From assembly GCA_964058845.1 (NCBI GenBank), contig CAXKVR010000303.1, positions 1 to 23,752 on the forward strand: a stretch of DNA of 23,752 nucleotides, given 5' to 3'. Both the position numbers and the translations under genes were made by a program. This document shows, piece after piece, positions 1 to 9,309 of this stretch; position 1 is the first letter of the stretch, and the number at the start of each line of letters is the position of its first letter. The notes beneath the pieces are model-generated. The model made no database searches. It worked only from the letters and a program-made list of their open reading frames with translations, and was not told the origin of the DNA. The stretch comes from Carex sylvatica (Eukaryota; Streptophyta; Magnoliopsida; Poales; Cyperaceae).

Positions 1-564
1 TTCCAAAATATATCTTAATCTAAAGCCTTCATAATGATTTAATATTATCCAAAGAAAATTTATCAAAATTTAGCTTAACCGAATTATTACTCTAGTTTGA
101 TCCAGTCGGTATACTGTCTAATAGAAATACCAAAATTCATTAGACCTATAATCTGGCCGAAATTATGCATATTTGGTCTGGGCAAAAATCAATTGATTGG
201 CCAAAATTTATTTTGCAGCGGAATACATAAAATAATGAATTTTGGATCAGAAAAGCCAAAATTTCGATAAAACAGAGTAGCGCTATTTAATCAGATAACC
301 AGAATAGCGCATTTTCATATTTTGGTCATAGAAAGATTTAATTGAATTTATTTGCCGTAATTGATTAGAAAATTAAAGTTTTCAAATAAAATCATCACAC
401 AGTTACGTCCTAAACTTTGAACCAAAAATTCAACCTTTTGGTCAAAATAGAGTAACGGAAAATCATAAAACATAAATTTTCAAATAATTAATTTCTGAAA
501 TTTTAAAAGAAATTATTTTATGCAGAAATTAACCGGTTCAACTAGAGTAGACTCTGATACCACT
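1..564 (-). mobile_element. Copia-type LTR retrotransposon, untranslated leader just inside the 5' LTR (partial)
   Basis: Read on the minus strand, this stretch follows the primer-binding site at 552-562 and would be the start of the internal region. I see no recognisable gag reading frame in these 560 bases. They are AT-rich, with scattered repeats of words such as CCAAAAT. The rest of the element would lie outside the window to the left. The assignment depends on the adjacent PBS and LTR rather than on any coding similarity. Confidence 0.5.
552..562 (-). other. Retrotransposon primer-binding site (initiator tRNA-Met)
   Basis: The minus strand reads TGGTATCAGAG, the classic plant Copia primer-binding site complementary to the 3' end of initiator methionine tRNA. 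It starts two bases after a minus-strand sequence ending CTAACA, which is the expected end of a 5' LTR (ending in CA). This fixes the orientation of the element as minus. Confidence 0.8.
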
Positions 565-1342
565 TGTTAGATTTAATTTTATGCAGAACCGTATTGCATA
601 TATAAACCCTAAATTGTCATGATCCTCTAGTGAACTATAATCTGAAATTTAAGTTATCTTGATCCGTAGCCATGATCTTTCAGGAATGCACAATCACCAT
701 AGATCACCGGAAGCCTTTCTTTTTCAATCAATCTCTCTCAAGTCCGATTAAGAGAGCGAGAGAGACGACAGCAGCAACACTCCATTCTTCACAAAGAGAG
801 ATACTCGAATCGAAAATCCCCTTCTCAATCACAATATATCAATCTCTATTTTCTTATTGTTTTTAGTAGAGAGAGATTGGAGAGAGAGAGAGACAGATCC
901 GTGCTGTATTATCAAAAGGGTTACCAATTCATTTTGATTAGGAGTCGTATATATCAGGATATAGTGATAGCTAGGCACCTTTTGTTTTATTAATCAAATG
1001 AATAGATGCCGAATTCCATGTGATTAATAAACAGTTTCATTTAATCAAATGAATAGGTGCATTTTTTTAATTAATTAATCTTATTTTTCTTATTGGATCC
1101 TTAGCGGATCTGAATTCAGAATTTGTCTTATTGGGTATTTTCTTATTTACAAAACATTGTCTTATTTAATTGTGTTCTCCAGAGACCAATAGCATAATTC
1201 GGAGAAGCCACATATGTTGTAATTAATTGAAATTAATTTCAACAAATATCTCGTACAAAAGCATAATCCGGAGTTTGTTTACCACATTTATATGCAACTT
1301 AAATTTTTATTCACTTGAATAAATTGTTGGAAATATATTACA
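565..1342 (-). mobile_element. Copia-type 5' LTR (minus strand)
   Basis: The end next to the PBS is exact: on the plus strand the LTR opens TGTTAG at 565. The far end is inferred at TTACA near 1342, where the minus strand would start TGTAATATATTTCC, a plausible Copia LTR start. The length of about 778 bp is normal for Copia. The LTR holds a direct repeat of a 19-bp word (991-1009 and 1042-1060, one mismatch). A short open frame at 672-866 lies inside the LTR and is not a gene. The second LTR is outside the window, so the outer boundary cannot be confirmed. Confidence 0.6.
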
Positions 1343-1377
1343 CGTACGTGAATCAGTGACCTGCTGCGTAGTCAAAC

Positions 1378-1808
1378 TCAGGACTGCACAAAAAATTCAT
1401 AGTTCGTGATTCGATTCGAGTTTGATAAAATTCAATATAAAATAGTTCAAAATTAATTCAAACCAATTTAAACTAGACCTGGTTTATTCGAAATAAGCTC
1501 GCAAACTATTTTAGTTCAAAATTCAAAGTAACGTGAACCGTTGATTTCCGCTGATGACTTAATAGTTAAAATATAAGACCGGCCAGCTATAAGTCGTAAC
1601 TCATAAGTCGTAACTCGTAAGTCGTAACCCTCGCTCTCAGTTCTAAAACCCTAGACGACTTTCACCTCTCGCTTTCGGCGACTACAATCACTCTTCATTG
1701 TCGTAAAAAAAAGTTCGTAAAAGATTCGAAATTGAATTCATAAAAAAATCAATTCGAAATTAATTTAAACCAAACTCAAACTGGAATAAGTTCGATTCGT
1801 TTGCAGCC
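1378..1808. mobile_element. Non-autonomous DNA element, copy 1 (431 bp, about 10-bp target duplication)
   Basis: The element is flanked by near-identical direct repeats, GTAGTCAAAC at 1368-1377 and GTAGTTAAAC at 1809-1818. Its left end (GGACTGCACAAAAAATTC) and the reverse complement of its right end (GGCTGCAAACG) form a short imperfect inverted repeat. Both ends carry runs of related words (ATTCGATTCGAGTTTGAT and AAACCAAACTCAAAC) that can fold on themselves. The middle (about 1600-1700) is pyrimidine-rich, includes AAAACCCTAG, and has three copies of a TAAGTCGTAACTC-like word. The same layout recurs at 22190-23021. There is no coding capacity. The target duplication length fits Mutator-like elements best. 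Confidence 0.6.
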
Positions 1809-2227
1809 GTAGTTAAACTAGAATATTTAGATTGAGATACATAAAATGCAATATGTACACTACAACAACAACAAAAAAACCTTTTATATCGGTTAGAATC
1901 GTGTTTCGCCATCGGAGTCCAATCCGATGTATATCGCCCCAAAAGAAAATGTAAATACACTAACATCAACTCAAAACATATTGCTTTAATCAATATCACA
2001 TCAGCAGAGGTCGTTCGGCCATCGGGTGGGACGTACCGAATGTCATCGCTTTTGTTTGACAACCGATGGTAAGTGTGATTGACGGTGGATACCTACACGT
2101 TCTATGGCATCGCTTGCATTTTTTCTGCCGATGGTAAATGTCACATACAACATCGTTTTGGCTTTTATTTGTATTGGCGTTGTTGTCTTAGCTTTGCATC
2201 TGTTTTTAATTTGAATCGTTGGTGATT

Positions 2228-2248
2228 TATATATATATATATATATAT
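2228..2248. repeat. (TA)n microsatellite
   Basis: This is a perfect alternating TA run of about 21 bp between the CACTA subterminal repeats and the Ulp1-like exons. Confidence 0.9.
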
Positions 2249-2683
2249 TTCAATTACGTCCCAATTAGGAGCTAACTAGCCTCCATTTGTTAGGTCTTTT
2301 TTAAACCCATCATTTCAACCAATAATTTTAAACATGCATTCAACTAAATATATAAATATATAACTTACATAATGCATATTGTATCCAACAACAACATACA
2401 TATCTGTAACATAACAACATTATAGATTACCAACAAGCCATATATATAATTAACTGTATATCATTAATTGTACCAGCGAAAATGTATATATCCTCTCACA
2501 ACAAGCCATAATAATTATCATCAGCAAAGTTTTCACGCAATTGTACCCACTAATTGTACCAATGACAAAAATATACATCATATATGTGTATCAATAACTA
2601 ACTATTGTTTCCAATTACCACAAAAATGTACATCATATATGTGTACTAAAAACTGACCAAGTTTCAATTCAGACGTGCCTTTG

Positions 2684-3159
2684 TCAAGGAGATAAAACAC
2701 GATCCAAGAAGTACTTGCACCATGTTATACGGATTGCATGTAGTTCACTTTCCTTGTACGGTATACGGCTCAATTTGATCTGCATGAACGAACCCCGAAC
2801 ATATTAACAACATATACATATATATAACAAATGAATCTGAAAACATGCATGATAGATAGATAGATCAAACCAAGTGATTAATTGGCAAACCTTTGAAAAA
2901 GATCTAAAATCATTTTTGAGGATGAACTCCATGTTCTTCATCACAAAATAGCCACATTTCCAGTCTCCCGCTTGACTAGGGTACTGAAATGTGTATTATT
3001 CTAAACATAATATAATTAGTACTGCAATTGGAAATTGTAATAAATTATAATGATAAACTCGGATTGGAATATTTTCTTACCGCATAGTCTCTAACATCTA
3101 GGATCCTCCTCATGGCTTGCTGCTCATTTTTATTCTTTAGTAAGTATTGCCGATGAGCC
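2684..3159 (-). pseudogene. Ulp1-like cysteine protease (peptidase C48), C-terminal fragment, transposon-associated
   Basis: Three exons join in frame on the minus strand: 3159-3081, 2983-2891 and 2779-2684 (TGA stop). All have AG acceptors, and the two internal donors are GTAAGA and GTTTGC. The product is an 88-residue C-terminal piece. The middle exon holds GDWKCGYFVMKNM, the C48 active-site block with the catalytic Cys. The last exon holds KESELHAIRITWCKYFLD, like the helical tail of plant transposon Ulp1 proteins. These proteases normally cleave SUMO-type conjugates. The catalytic His and Asp would lie upstream, but foreign LTR-like DNA starts only 13 bp beyond the first exon and I find no further exons, so this is probably a broken copy. 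Confidence 0.7.
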
Positions 3160-3172
3160 CTGAAAATAATAC

Positions 3173-3640
3173 TGTCACACTCCAAACCAGGAATTCTGAA
3201 TTAAGGTGTGATCAATCTCACCTCGTGCTTAATTAATCACTAACCACACAAGGCTAAGATAAACATAATAGTAAAACAGCAACGGAAGCATAATATAAAA
3301 TGTCAAGCATCAGTCACATATAAATAAATAAACATAAACATACACATCCTACAAAGTGTAATCCATGTCACCTCAAAATAAACATCATCTAAAGAAGGGG
3401 GGGAGTACATGATCCTACCCAAAATGTCAAGCATGAGTTCCGTATTCTAGTTCCATATTCTAGTTCCGTATATAATACAAGAATACGGATACTCATGATC
3501 CTACCCAAAATTCTAAATAAAAGTAAATCAAAAGGTGTGACCATTAGGAACAGCTCCTGGCACCTCCTACTGTGAACCGCCAAACTCTGTACTTGTTGTC
3601 TGTTACATAGATACCTAGAAATATCAATCACCACTATTCG
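3173..3640. repeat. LTR-like repeat fragment
   Basis: The sequence opens TGTCACACTCCAAACC, resembling the 5' edge of a common class of plant LTRs, and contains ACCACACAAGGCTAAG and GCAACGGAAGC words seen in such repeats. An 18-bp word CATGATCCTACCCAAAAT occurs twice, at 3408-3425 and 3494-3511. No matching end, target duplication or coding region was found. Classification as an LTR is a guess from the opening bases. The minus-strand open frame at 3389-3634 falls inside it and shows no recognisable motif. Confidence 0.35.
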
Positions 3641-3652
3641 AGGAATTCATAT

Positions 3653-3835
3653 ATATCATCTGAGGTAACAAAACACTGAGGTAACAAAACACTGTTGTTT
3701 ATATCCAGACCATCCAATCAGAATTAGCACTAATATTAAAGAAACTCATACATTCCGTCTCATGTTGGATTAGTCCTAATTCTAATCGGACGGTCAGATC
3801 TAAACAAACATATTCTTTGTTACCTCAGAGGATAT
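3653..3835. mobile_element. MITE, family A copy 1 (long terminal inverted repeats)
   Basis: The left end reads ATATCATCTGAGGTAACAAA and the reverse complement of the right end reads ATATCCTCTGAGGTAACAAA. The similarity continues inward for about 70 bp on both arms, through TTGTTTAGATC, GACCGTCC and AGAATTAGGACTAAT-like words, so most of the 183 bp can fold back. The left arm has a perfect 16-bp tandem duplication (3661-3676 and 3677-3692). Related termini occur at 17484-17652 and 19955-20117. No clear target duplication is visible. Confidence 0.6.
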
Positions 3836-5433
3836 GGGCGACTCATTTTCAAGTCTATGCTGAAATCCAGTCAATTTGTTTTGGATCGGATGGACGAAAA
3901 TCATACTTTCCTAATTGGGTATATCAACAATGCAAAATGAATCTCTCTTTCCCTGCGCTTACTGTTCTTTCAATAGCTTAGCAGTAAAAATGACACTACT
4001 GGCCTGTCTCCCTCGTGTGATGTGTCATTTATTAATTTGTTTATATCAGTGTTTCAATCTGGTCCACTAATAGCATGACAACCCATTTCAGCATGGGTCC
4101 ATTGAAAGGACCCTTTGTTGCCACTTTCCAAGGATTGAAAATAACACACTGTAGTGCAAATTAATAGGAATTTTATACTTAGTTGTTAGTTTTCATCCTC
4201 AAATTATTTTGGAATTATATTTAGTTATTTTTGTAAAAAAATAGACAATGAATATGTGCATTTTATACTCTCTTTTTTTTAAAGCATGTATTTTATACTT
4301 AGTGTTATTATAAAGTGTACATTATACAATAATTATTTGTACTGCATACAATAATTAAGTATACATTTTATTACGGTCCTGACAATTAATGAATGACTGA
4401 GTATTCGTTGTGAAATAACAAAATTTTATATTTTGAAAATTCAGATACAGTATCTCGAATATTAAGATAGGTTGTGATCCAAATATGCATTCAAGATATA
4501 TATAAAAATGAAAGGATAATATCCATGATGATAGTTTATGGATAGTTATCAGATCCAAAATAATATTTTAATGACAAGGAAAATAACACAAAACAACATT
4601 TGAATGCATGACCAAGTTGATATTGATTTGGATACCCTGCTCGGTTATTGGGTAGAGATGGAAAGGAAAAAAAAAGCAACAGGTTAGAAGGTGCTAGAAA
4701 CTTAGCTAGATAGCGTAGTGTATCCTTACAATAACTTTTTTTTATTTTTAGAGAAAATTGGAGTTCTACTTGGATAAAGATATTGAAGAGTTGGTTATTT
4801 TGATTTTATACAATGTATTAATTATTTTTTTTGTTTTGACTTAATTATTTGTGTGCTAGCTATATGAAGGCAAATCAGTTTTGCCAACATCTTTATCCAG
4901 TCTAATCCTCAAAGTTTAAATATCCATAAATGAACTTTTGTTTGGATTTTTACCTCATTATTTTTTACCACTAAATTAAAAACTAAATTTTACTGTTACT
5001 TGTTCCGTAAAGAGAAAATTTCCTCGTTCCTGATATTTGTTCCTTTGTACCAGAGATTAAATACTTGAAATTTAGTTAGATAAAAAAAAAAAAGTTTGTA
5101 AATATTAAATAGTTTGGTGATTTCATCTTCACTCAAAAAAACATTCCCATATATTCCAAAATAATTATTATTGGTTCATTTTTCTCCGATTAGAGCGTGA
5201 TATGTTATTAAATATTATTTCGGAAAAGTGTGGGATTTTCTGAGGTAGATTAATATCATCCTAGCAGAAATTGTGCATACTAAATAATTCATAAAATAGG
5301 GGCTATATTCCTATGACAAAAGACAATAAAAAGTGGCATTTGAGATCTGAATATAGTTTGATCATAGACCCAAAAAGTTGGGCTTAGCCTTTGCGAAATT
5401 TTGTATTATTTTAAGAGGGTTTAGATTTCCTGC
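3836..5433. other. AT-rich intergenic stretch without a gene
   Basis: I see no coding region. Poly-A and poly-T runs and long AT-rich tracts dominate. The only structures noted are a GAAAGGACCCTTTG near-palindrome near 4115 and an inverted pair GGATAAAGAT and ATCTTTATCC near 4772 and 4891, which might be a decayed foldback element. Confidence 0.5.
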
Positions 5434-5458
5434 ATAGCCCATTAGGCCTATGGGCTAT
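5434..5458. promoter_or_regulatory. Paired site II (TGGGCY) motifs in a spaced palindrome
   Basis: The 9-bp arms ATAGCCCAT and ATGGGCTAT are perfect inverted repeats separated by TAGGCCT. Each arm carries an AGCCCA/TGGGCT core, the site II element bound by TCP factors in plant promoters. TTGGGCTTAGCC lies about 65 bp upstream. No gene follows: a transposon begins at 5504. It could be a relic promoter or chance. Confidence 0.3.
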
Positions 5459-5503
5459 ATTTTCATAACAAACAATCCCCAACCACTGCCTAAGAGAGAA
5501 GTA

Positions 5504-6028
5504 GAGCTGTCAATGAAATATTTATCCAAATCCAATTCTTCAATCTGTATCAGCATGAATGAATCTGGATATGAATTAAAAATATATATATCTGATAGTT
5601 CATTGGATTTGTATATAAATATTGAAAAATTATCTAGATTTGCATGATCCGAATCTAAAATCCTCAAGGATCCATCAAGTAATGATATTATCATATTTTT
5701 AAATATAATTTCAGTTGTTTCAAAGCATATGTTTAAAGAAATTAAATCATAATTAGTCATATAAGTTAGTTTTATTAAACTCATTGTTTCTAAGTATATT
5801 CTTTTGAAAGAAAAACTTTTAAGTACATTTATAATATAAAATAATTAGATGCTCATGTAATGAATATTTTTTATTATTTTAAACGAGTTAACCAAAACAT
5901 TATATATGATCCGAATCTATTTGAAAATCCTTTACAAATAATATATATGAATCTTGCAACGTCTTAATGAATTTACTTTTGAATTATACTATGATTTCAT
6001 AAAAAAAAATTGATCTATTGACAGCCAT
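5504..6028. mobile_element. Non-autonomous DNA transposon (525 bp) with 9-bp target duplication
   Basis: The perfect 9-bp direct repeat AGAGAAGTA lies at 5495-5503 and 6029-6037, immediately outside the ends. The left end reads GAGCTGTCAATG and the reverse complement of the right end reads ATGGCTGTCAATAG, so GCTGTCAAT (5506-5514 and 6017-6025) forms the terminal inverted repeat. The interior is very AT-rich, with GATCCGAATCTA words repeated near 5647 and 5908. The overlapping small open frames at 5450-5647 (+) and 5455-5784 (-) fall inside it and are not genes. A 9-bp duplication suggests a Mutator-like origin; hAT elements normally make 8 bp. Confidence 0.65.
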
Positions 6029-6245
6029 AGAGAAGTAATTCCTAATGCATATGTGCTAAACAGCATTTACCTGGTTGGAGCATTTTCCCAAAAATAGCTA
6101 TCCTGATAAAACAAAAACACAAATCAAAATCTTACCTGATAATAATATATGTAGAATGAAACAAGAAATCAACTGATTGACTTGGATTCAAACGGCTTTG
6201 TAGCTACAGCAACAACAACAAGGCATATTATCCATAAATTGAACC

Positions 6246-6253
6246 TAAATATA
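6246..6253 (+). promoter_or_regulatory. Possible TATA element of the FLA gene
   Basis: TAAATATA lies about 90 bp before the chosen ATG at 6336, a plausible distance for a TATA box with a short leader. It is a weak match in AT-rich sequence. Confidence 0.3.
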
Positions 6254-6335
6254 GAAATCTACAAACATATATTAATCCTGCATTCCCTCCATAACACCTC
6301 AGGAATCTCCCCCGTTGTTTCATCTTCATATCACA

Positions 6336-7457
6336 ATGGGGCCAACATCAATGATGCCTCTCTTTTGTTCTCTCCTAATCGTCTCGGCCGGTGCCCTCGA
6401 CATTCTTCAAATCCTCAAGTCCGATTCCAACGATTATAGCACATTTGCCAAGCTACTAACCGACACCAAGTTGGTCGATGAGATCAACAGCCGGCAAACA
6501 ATCACCGTCCTGGCATTGAACAATGGAGCTGTCGGTGCTATCACATCCATCCCTTCAAACCTCCAAAAAGAAGTTCTTTCTCTCCATGTCATCCTCGACT
6601 ACTATGACCCCGTCAAGCTTGACGCTCTCAAGCAAAAGACCGTTCTCCTCACGACCCTCTTCCAGTCATCCGGCCAAGCAACGGGCCAAATGGGCTTCCT
6701 GAACTACACCGAGCTACCGAACGAGAAACAAGTCTTCGGCTCCGCTGTTCCAGGCGCACCATTGGATTCCAACTTGATTGGTGTTGTTGCGGCCCGTCCA
6801 TACAACATTTCAGTCCTTGAAGTTTCTAAGGCGATTATCCCGCCTGGTCTCAATGGAGCCGGTAAGGCATCTCCACCTACTCCGTCGGCAAAATCCAATG
6901 CTACTAGCCCGACTCCTCCATCTAATGCTACCAGCCCAGCACCAGCAAATGCCGCAAAACCACCTACTGGATCCACAACTCCATCTTCGGGCAATGCTAC
7001 TGCCCCGTCTAGTGGCAATGCCACTACCCCATCACCTAAGTCAGCACCGACACCTTCAGGTTCTACAGCTGCACCCGCACCGAAAGATTCTGCAGATGCA
7101 CCAGCCAATAATGATGCAAGCCCACCGACAGATTCTAAGGCAACCCCACCAACTCAGGCAGCAAGCCCATCTTCTGACGAGGCGACCCCACCTACCAGCG
7201 GAGACCAAACAAGCCCAACAGAAGCTCCATCTGGCAGTGCCACTGAGGCTCCAACAACAGCAGAAGGCCCAGCAGAGGCAAACGGCCCGGCAACTGATGC
7301 TTCATCACCTGTGTCGACAGATGTATCTGATGCTCCTGCAGATGGGCCCACTGCTGGTGTCCCTGATTCAGATAAGACCTCAGCAACTGGTAAGGTTGCG
7401 GCCCGCTCCATCTTCGGGTTGGTAGCCATGGGGCTTGTGCTCATTGGTGCTTTGTAA
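6336..7457 (+). CDS. FLA: Fasciclin-like arabinogalactan protein, single FAS1 domain (FLA3/FLA14 type)
   Basis: This is an intronless gene for 373 residues. It encodes a cell-surface proteoglycan of the plasma membrane and wall, a family linked to adhesion, wall architecture and pollen or fibre development. Residues 1-20 look like a signal peptide (hydrophobic PLFCSLLIVSAGA). One FAS1 domain spans about 22-168, with the H1 block TITVLALNN at 55-63 and the YH block LHVILDYYD at 83-91. N-glycosylation sites include NYT (123) and NIS (157), with several NAT sequons in the tail. Residues about 175-345 are a Pro/Ala/Ser/Thr-rich region full of SP, TP and AP pairs, as needed for arabinogalactan attachment. 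The last 16 residues (358-373) are a hydrophobic GPI-anchor signal. I chose 6336 because it puts the signal peptide at the N-terminus; an in-frame ATG at 6315 would add seven residues. The long tail makes it larger than most single-FAS members. The exact FLA number cannot be assigned without a tree. Confidence 0.92.
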   Translation: MGPTSMMPLFCSLLIVSAGALDILQILKSDSNDYSTFAKLLTDTKLVDEINSRQTITVLALNNGAVGAITSIPSNLQKEVLSLHVILDYYDPVKLDALKQKTVLLTTLFQSSGQATGQMGFLNYTELPNEKQVFGSAVPGAPLDSNLIGVVAARPYNISVLEVSKAIIPPGLNGAGKASPPTPSAKSNATSPTPPSNATSPAPANAAKPPTGSTTPSSGNATAPSSGNATTPSPKSAPTPSGSTAAPAPKDSADAPANNDASPPTDSKATPPTQAASPSSDEATPPTSGDQTSPTEAPSGSATEAPTTAEGPAEANGPATDASSPVSTDVSDAPADGPTAGVPDSDKTSATGKVAARSIFGLVAMGLVLIGAL

Positions 7458-8512
7458 TATATTGATTGATAAATTGAATTGTATGTTCATGAATTCTTTA
7501 TCCGAGTGATCTGACTACTGTTTCTAAAGGAAAGGTGTTGACTGGGAAACTTGTACAAGGGAAAGAAATGTAGAGAGACTTTTTGGTGGATGCAGTTTGT
7601 AGTATGGAGATGTTACAACAATAAAATTTATTGACTGATAAATTGTTATAAAGGATATGAAAATGCATTAGTCTAACAAATCAAATTTATAGTTTTCCGT
7701 TCTGGATTAATAAATTAATTTAGTTTTGATCACCATGATATGCATGGTTTAACAGCATTTACTTTAAAAAATCTTAACAAAATCCTTTAAATATCACATT
7801 TCATTCTCAACCTTTAATCACACATTAATTACAATAATTTAAATAAATGGTTACTTTTTTGGGGCTTCTTATTAAATAAATAGAATATGATTTGACTTAA
7901 CTAGGTTAAATCCACCGTATTTTACTTGATAAACAAGTGATGAAAGAGAGGTCAGATTCAATGCTTTAAGCAATTGTAACAGCCATGAAAAAATGGCCGA
8001 CCCACACCTATATACACAAACCCCTAGTAGATCTATAGCGTAACCTTTCAGCCAAAGCCAGATTAATATATATTCTATAACTTCAGAAATGACAAGGTAG
8101 TGAAATGTTTGTCTGGATATGTAACTTAAGCACCTTGATCAAGGCACAATAGAAAAACTATAGGTTATTACAAAAAAAAATAAACAAAAGGTTTAGCTCA
8201 AATGTTCCCACAACACGCAAATCATAAAACTTGAACTATCTCACAGGATTGAATTTGTGCTAGTTTTGCTTAGTCTCTGTTTATTTATTTACCAGAATAT
8301 AATTTAGTTTATATTAGTAAAGTAGTCATCTTTCCCTTTTTCTTTTATTTTTTTTGTTCCTTTCGTATGCACTTATATAAGTACTTTTTGCATGGTTTTG
8401 TACGATGTAAGATATAAATCTCCAGGTGGATCCATTATAAGTTTCCGAACAAACATACCCGTTATCACCTTTGACCCATAATTTCATAACCTCATACACA
8501 CTCCTCTTCATG
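7458..8512. other. FLA 3' region and intergenic spacer
   Basis: AATAAA at 7620-7625, about 165 bp after the FLA stop, is the likely polyadenylation signal. The rest is AT-rich spacer with no coding potential that I can recognise, leading into the TATA box of the next gene. Confidence 0.5.
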
Positions 8513-8520
8513 TATAAAAG
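8513..8520 (+). promoter_or_regulatory. TATA box of the DUF688-motif gene
   Basis: TATAAAAG is a strong plant TATA match. Transcription should start about 30 bp downstream (near 8545), which places the ATG codons at 8471 and 8510 outside the mRNA and makes 8582 the first usable start. Confidence 0.6.
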
Positions 8521-8581
8521 CCACCACCAAACCAAAAGCACTGAAGAAACAAATCATAAACTAAAATCAAATAAAGAAATC

Positions 8582-8944
8582 ATGAAGGAAACAAAAAAGA
8601 GAGACATTATTTCCACTAGTGAGGAGCTCAGCAACGGATCCTCGAGGGGGTACTACCGAGATCAGGACCGGGTTCCGTTCCAGTGGGAGTCAGAACCCGG
8701 TAAGCCCAAGAGCCCTGATAATGTTGAGTGGGTCCCACCACCAAGCCCCTCCCCTGCCATGCAAAGCGCACAGCTGACTCGTGAACAGAAGAAACAAAAG
8801 ATAAGAGAGGAGCTCCGTTTGAGTAGACACAGGTCGGGTTCGTCTCTCATGCCAGTAGAGGGTTGCTTTTTAAATCCGGTAAGGGCAATCCTGTGCCGCA
8901 CGGTTAAGAGGTGGGACTTGGTGCCCTTTTTCAGATCCGATTGA
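8582..8944 (+). CDS. Small plant protein with DUF688-type motif
   Basis: This is an intronless frame of 120 residues. The start at 8582 is chosen over upstream in-frame ATGs (8471, 8510) because a TATA box sits at 8513. Residues 30-43 (RVPFQWESEPGKPK) match the PFxWExxPGxPK signature of the plant DUF688 family, whose function is unknown. Next come a Pro-rich stretch (VPPPSPSP, 51-58), a basic and helical segment (about 66-84), and a C-terminal block with GCFLNPVRAILCRTVKRW ending in LVPFFRSD. It has no signal peptide or membrane segment. It is far shorter than large DUF688 proteins, so it belongs to the short members that carry the N-terminal motif. AATAAA at 8969-8974, 25 bp after the stop, is a polyadenylation signal. 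Function is unknown. Confidence 0.8.
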   Translation: MKETKKRDIISTSEELSNGSSRGYYRDQDRVPFQWESEPGKPKSPDNVEWVPPPSPSPAMQSAQLTREQKKQKIREELRLSRHRSGSSLMPVEGCFLNPVRAILCRTVKRWDLVPFFRSD

Positions 8945-8968
8945 TGATGTAATTATAGAACTGGTACC

Positions 8969-8974
8969 AATAAA
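8969..8974 (+). terminator. Polyadenylation signal of the DUF688-motif gene
   Basis: AATAAA lies 25 bp after the TGA, in the usual near-upstream position for a plant poly(A) site. Confidence 0.5.
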
Positions 8975-9309
8975 ATTTTCAATAGTTACAGAAGGGTTGT
9001 AAAGATTGGGTACATCAATTTGGATCATTATGTACTATTATGTTCACATAAAACATAAATCTGTATAATAATGTACTAAATTAATTCTTAACACTGTTTT
9101 TGTTATTGCTTGATCATTTGTATATTCAACTTAGATTCATATGTACTAGTATGTTAATACAATAAAGAACCATAAAAATATACTTGCAAAGAGAAAAGTG
9201 AAAAAAGTTAAAGAGATCATAGATTGCCTGACTAATGCATAGTGCATGTACACTTAATCTGATCATAGATAATAAGTGCCCACCGAACGAATGTTAATAA
9301 TTTAATGCC

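Larger units (their letters stand above)
1858..3172 (-). mobile_element. CACTA (En/Spm) transposon terminus with internal Ulp1-like gene remnant
   Basis: The terminus CACTACAACAACAACAAAAA at 1858 matches the CACTA family terminal inverted repeat. It is followed at about 1885-2140 by many copies of ATCGG, CCGATGG and CATCGC words in both orientations, as expected of CACTA subterminal repeats. Inward lie a (TA)n run and the three minus-strand exons of a Ulp1-like protease, a gene type often carried by plant CACTA elements. I could not find the other terminus. The element seems to be interrupted at 3173 by LTR-like DNA. The 3' part of the gene lies nearest this terminus. Confidence 0.65.

Noticed and set aside
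1760..2062. Minus-strand 100-codon frame
   Set aside because: It spans the border between two transposons and the CACTA subterminal repeats, so it cannot be one ancestral gene.
4140..4160. GTAGTG near 4151 as the missing CACTA right end
   Set aside because: There is no TTTTTGTTGTAGTG-type terminus, no subterminal repeats beside it and no matching 3-bp duplication.
5455..5784. Minus-strand 109-codon frame
   Set aside because: It crosses the 9-bp target duplication and the left terminus of the element at 5504-6028 and shows no motif.
6778..7425. Plus-strand 215-codon frame and minus-strand frames within the FLA gene
   Set aside because: They are shadows of the Pro/Ala/Ser/Thr repeat region, whose biased codons keep other frames open. 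They have no family motifs.
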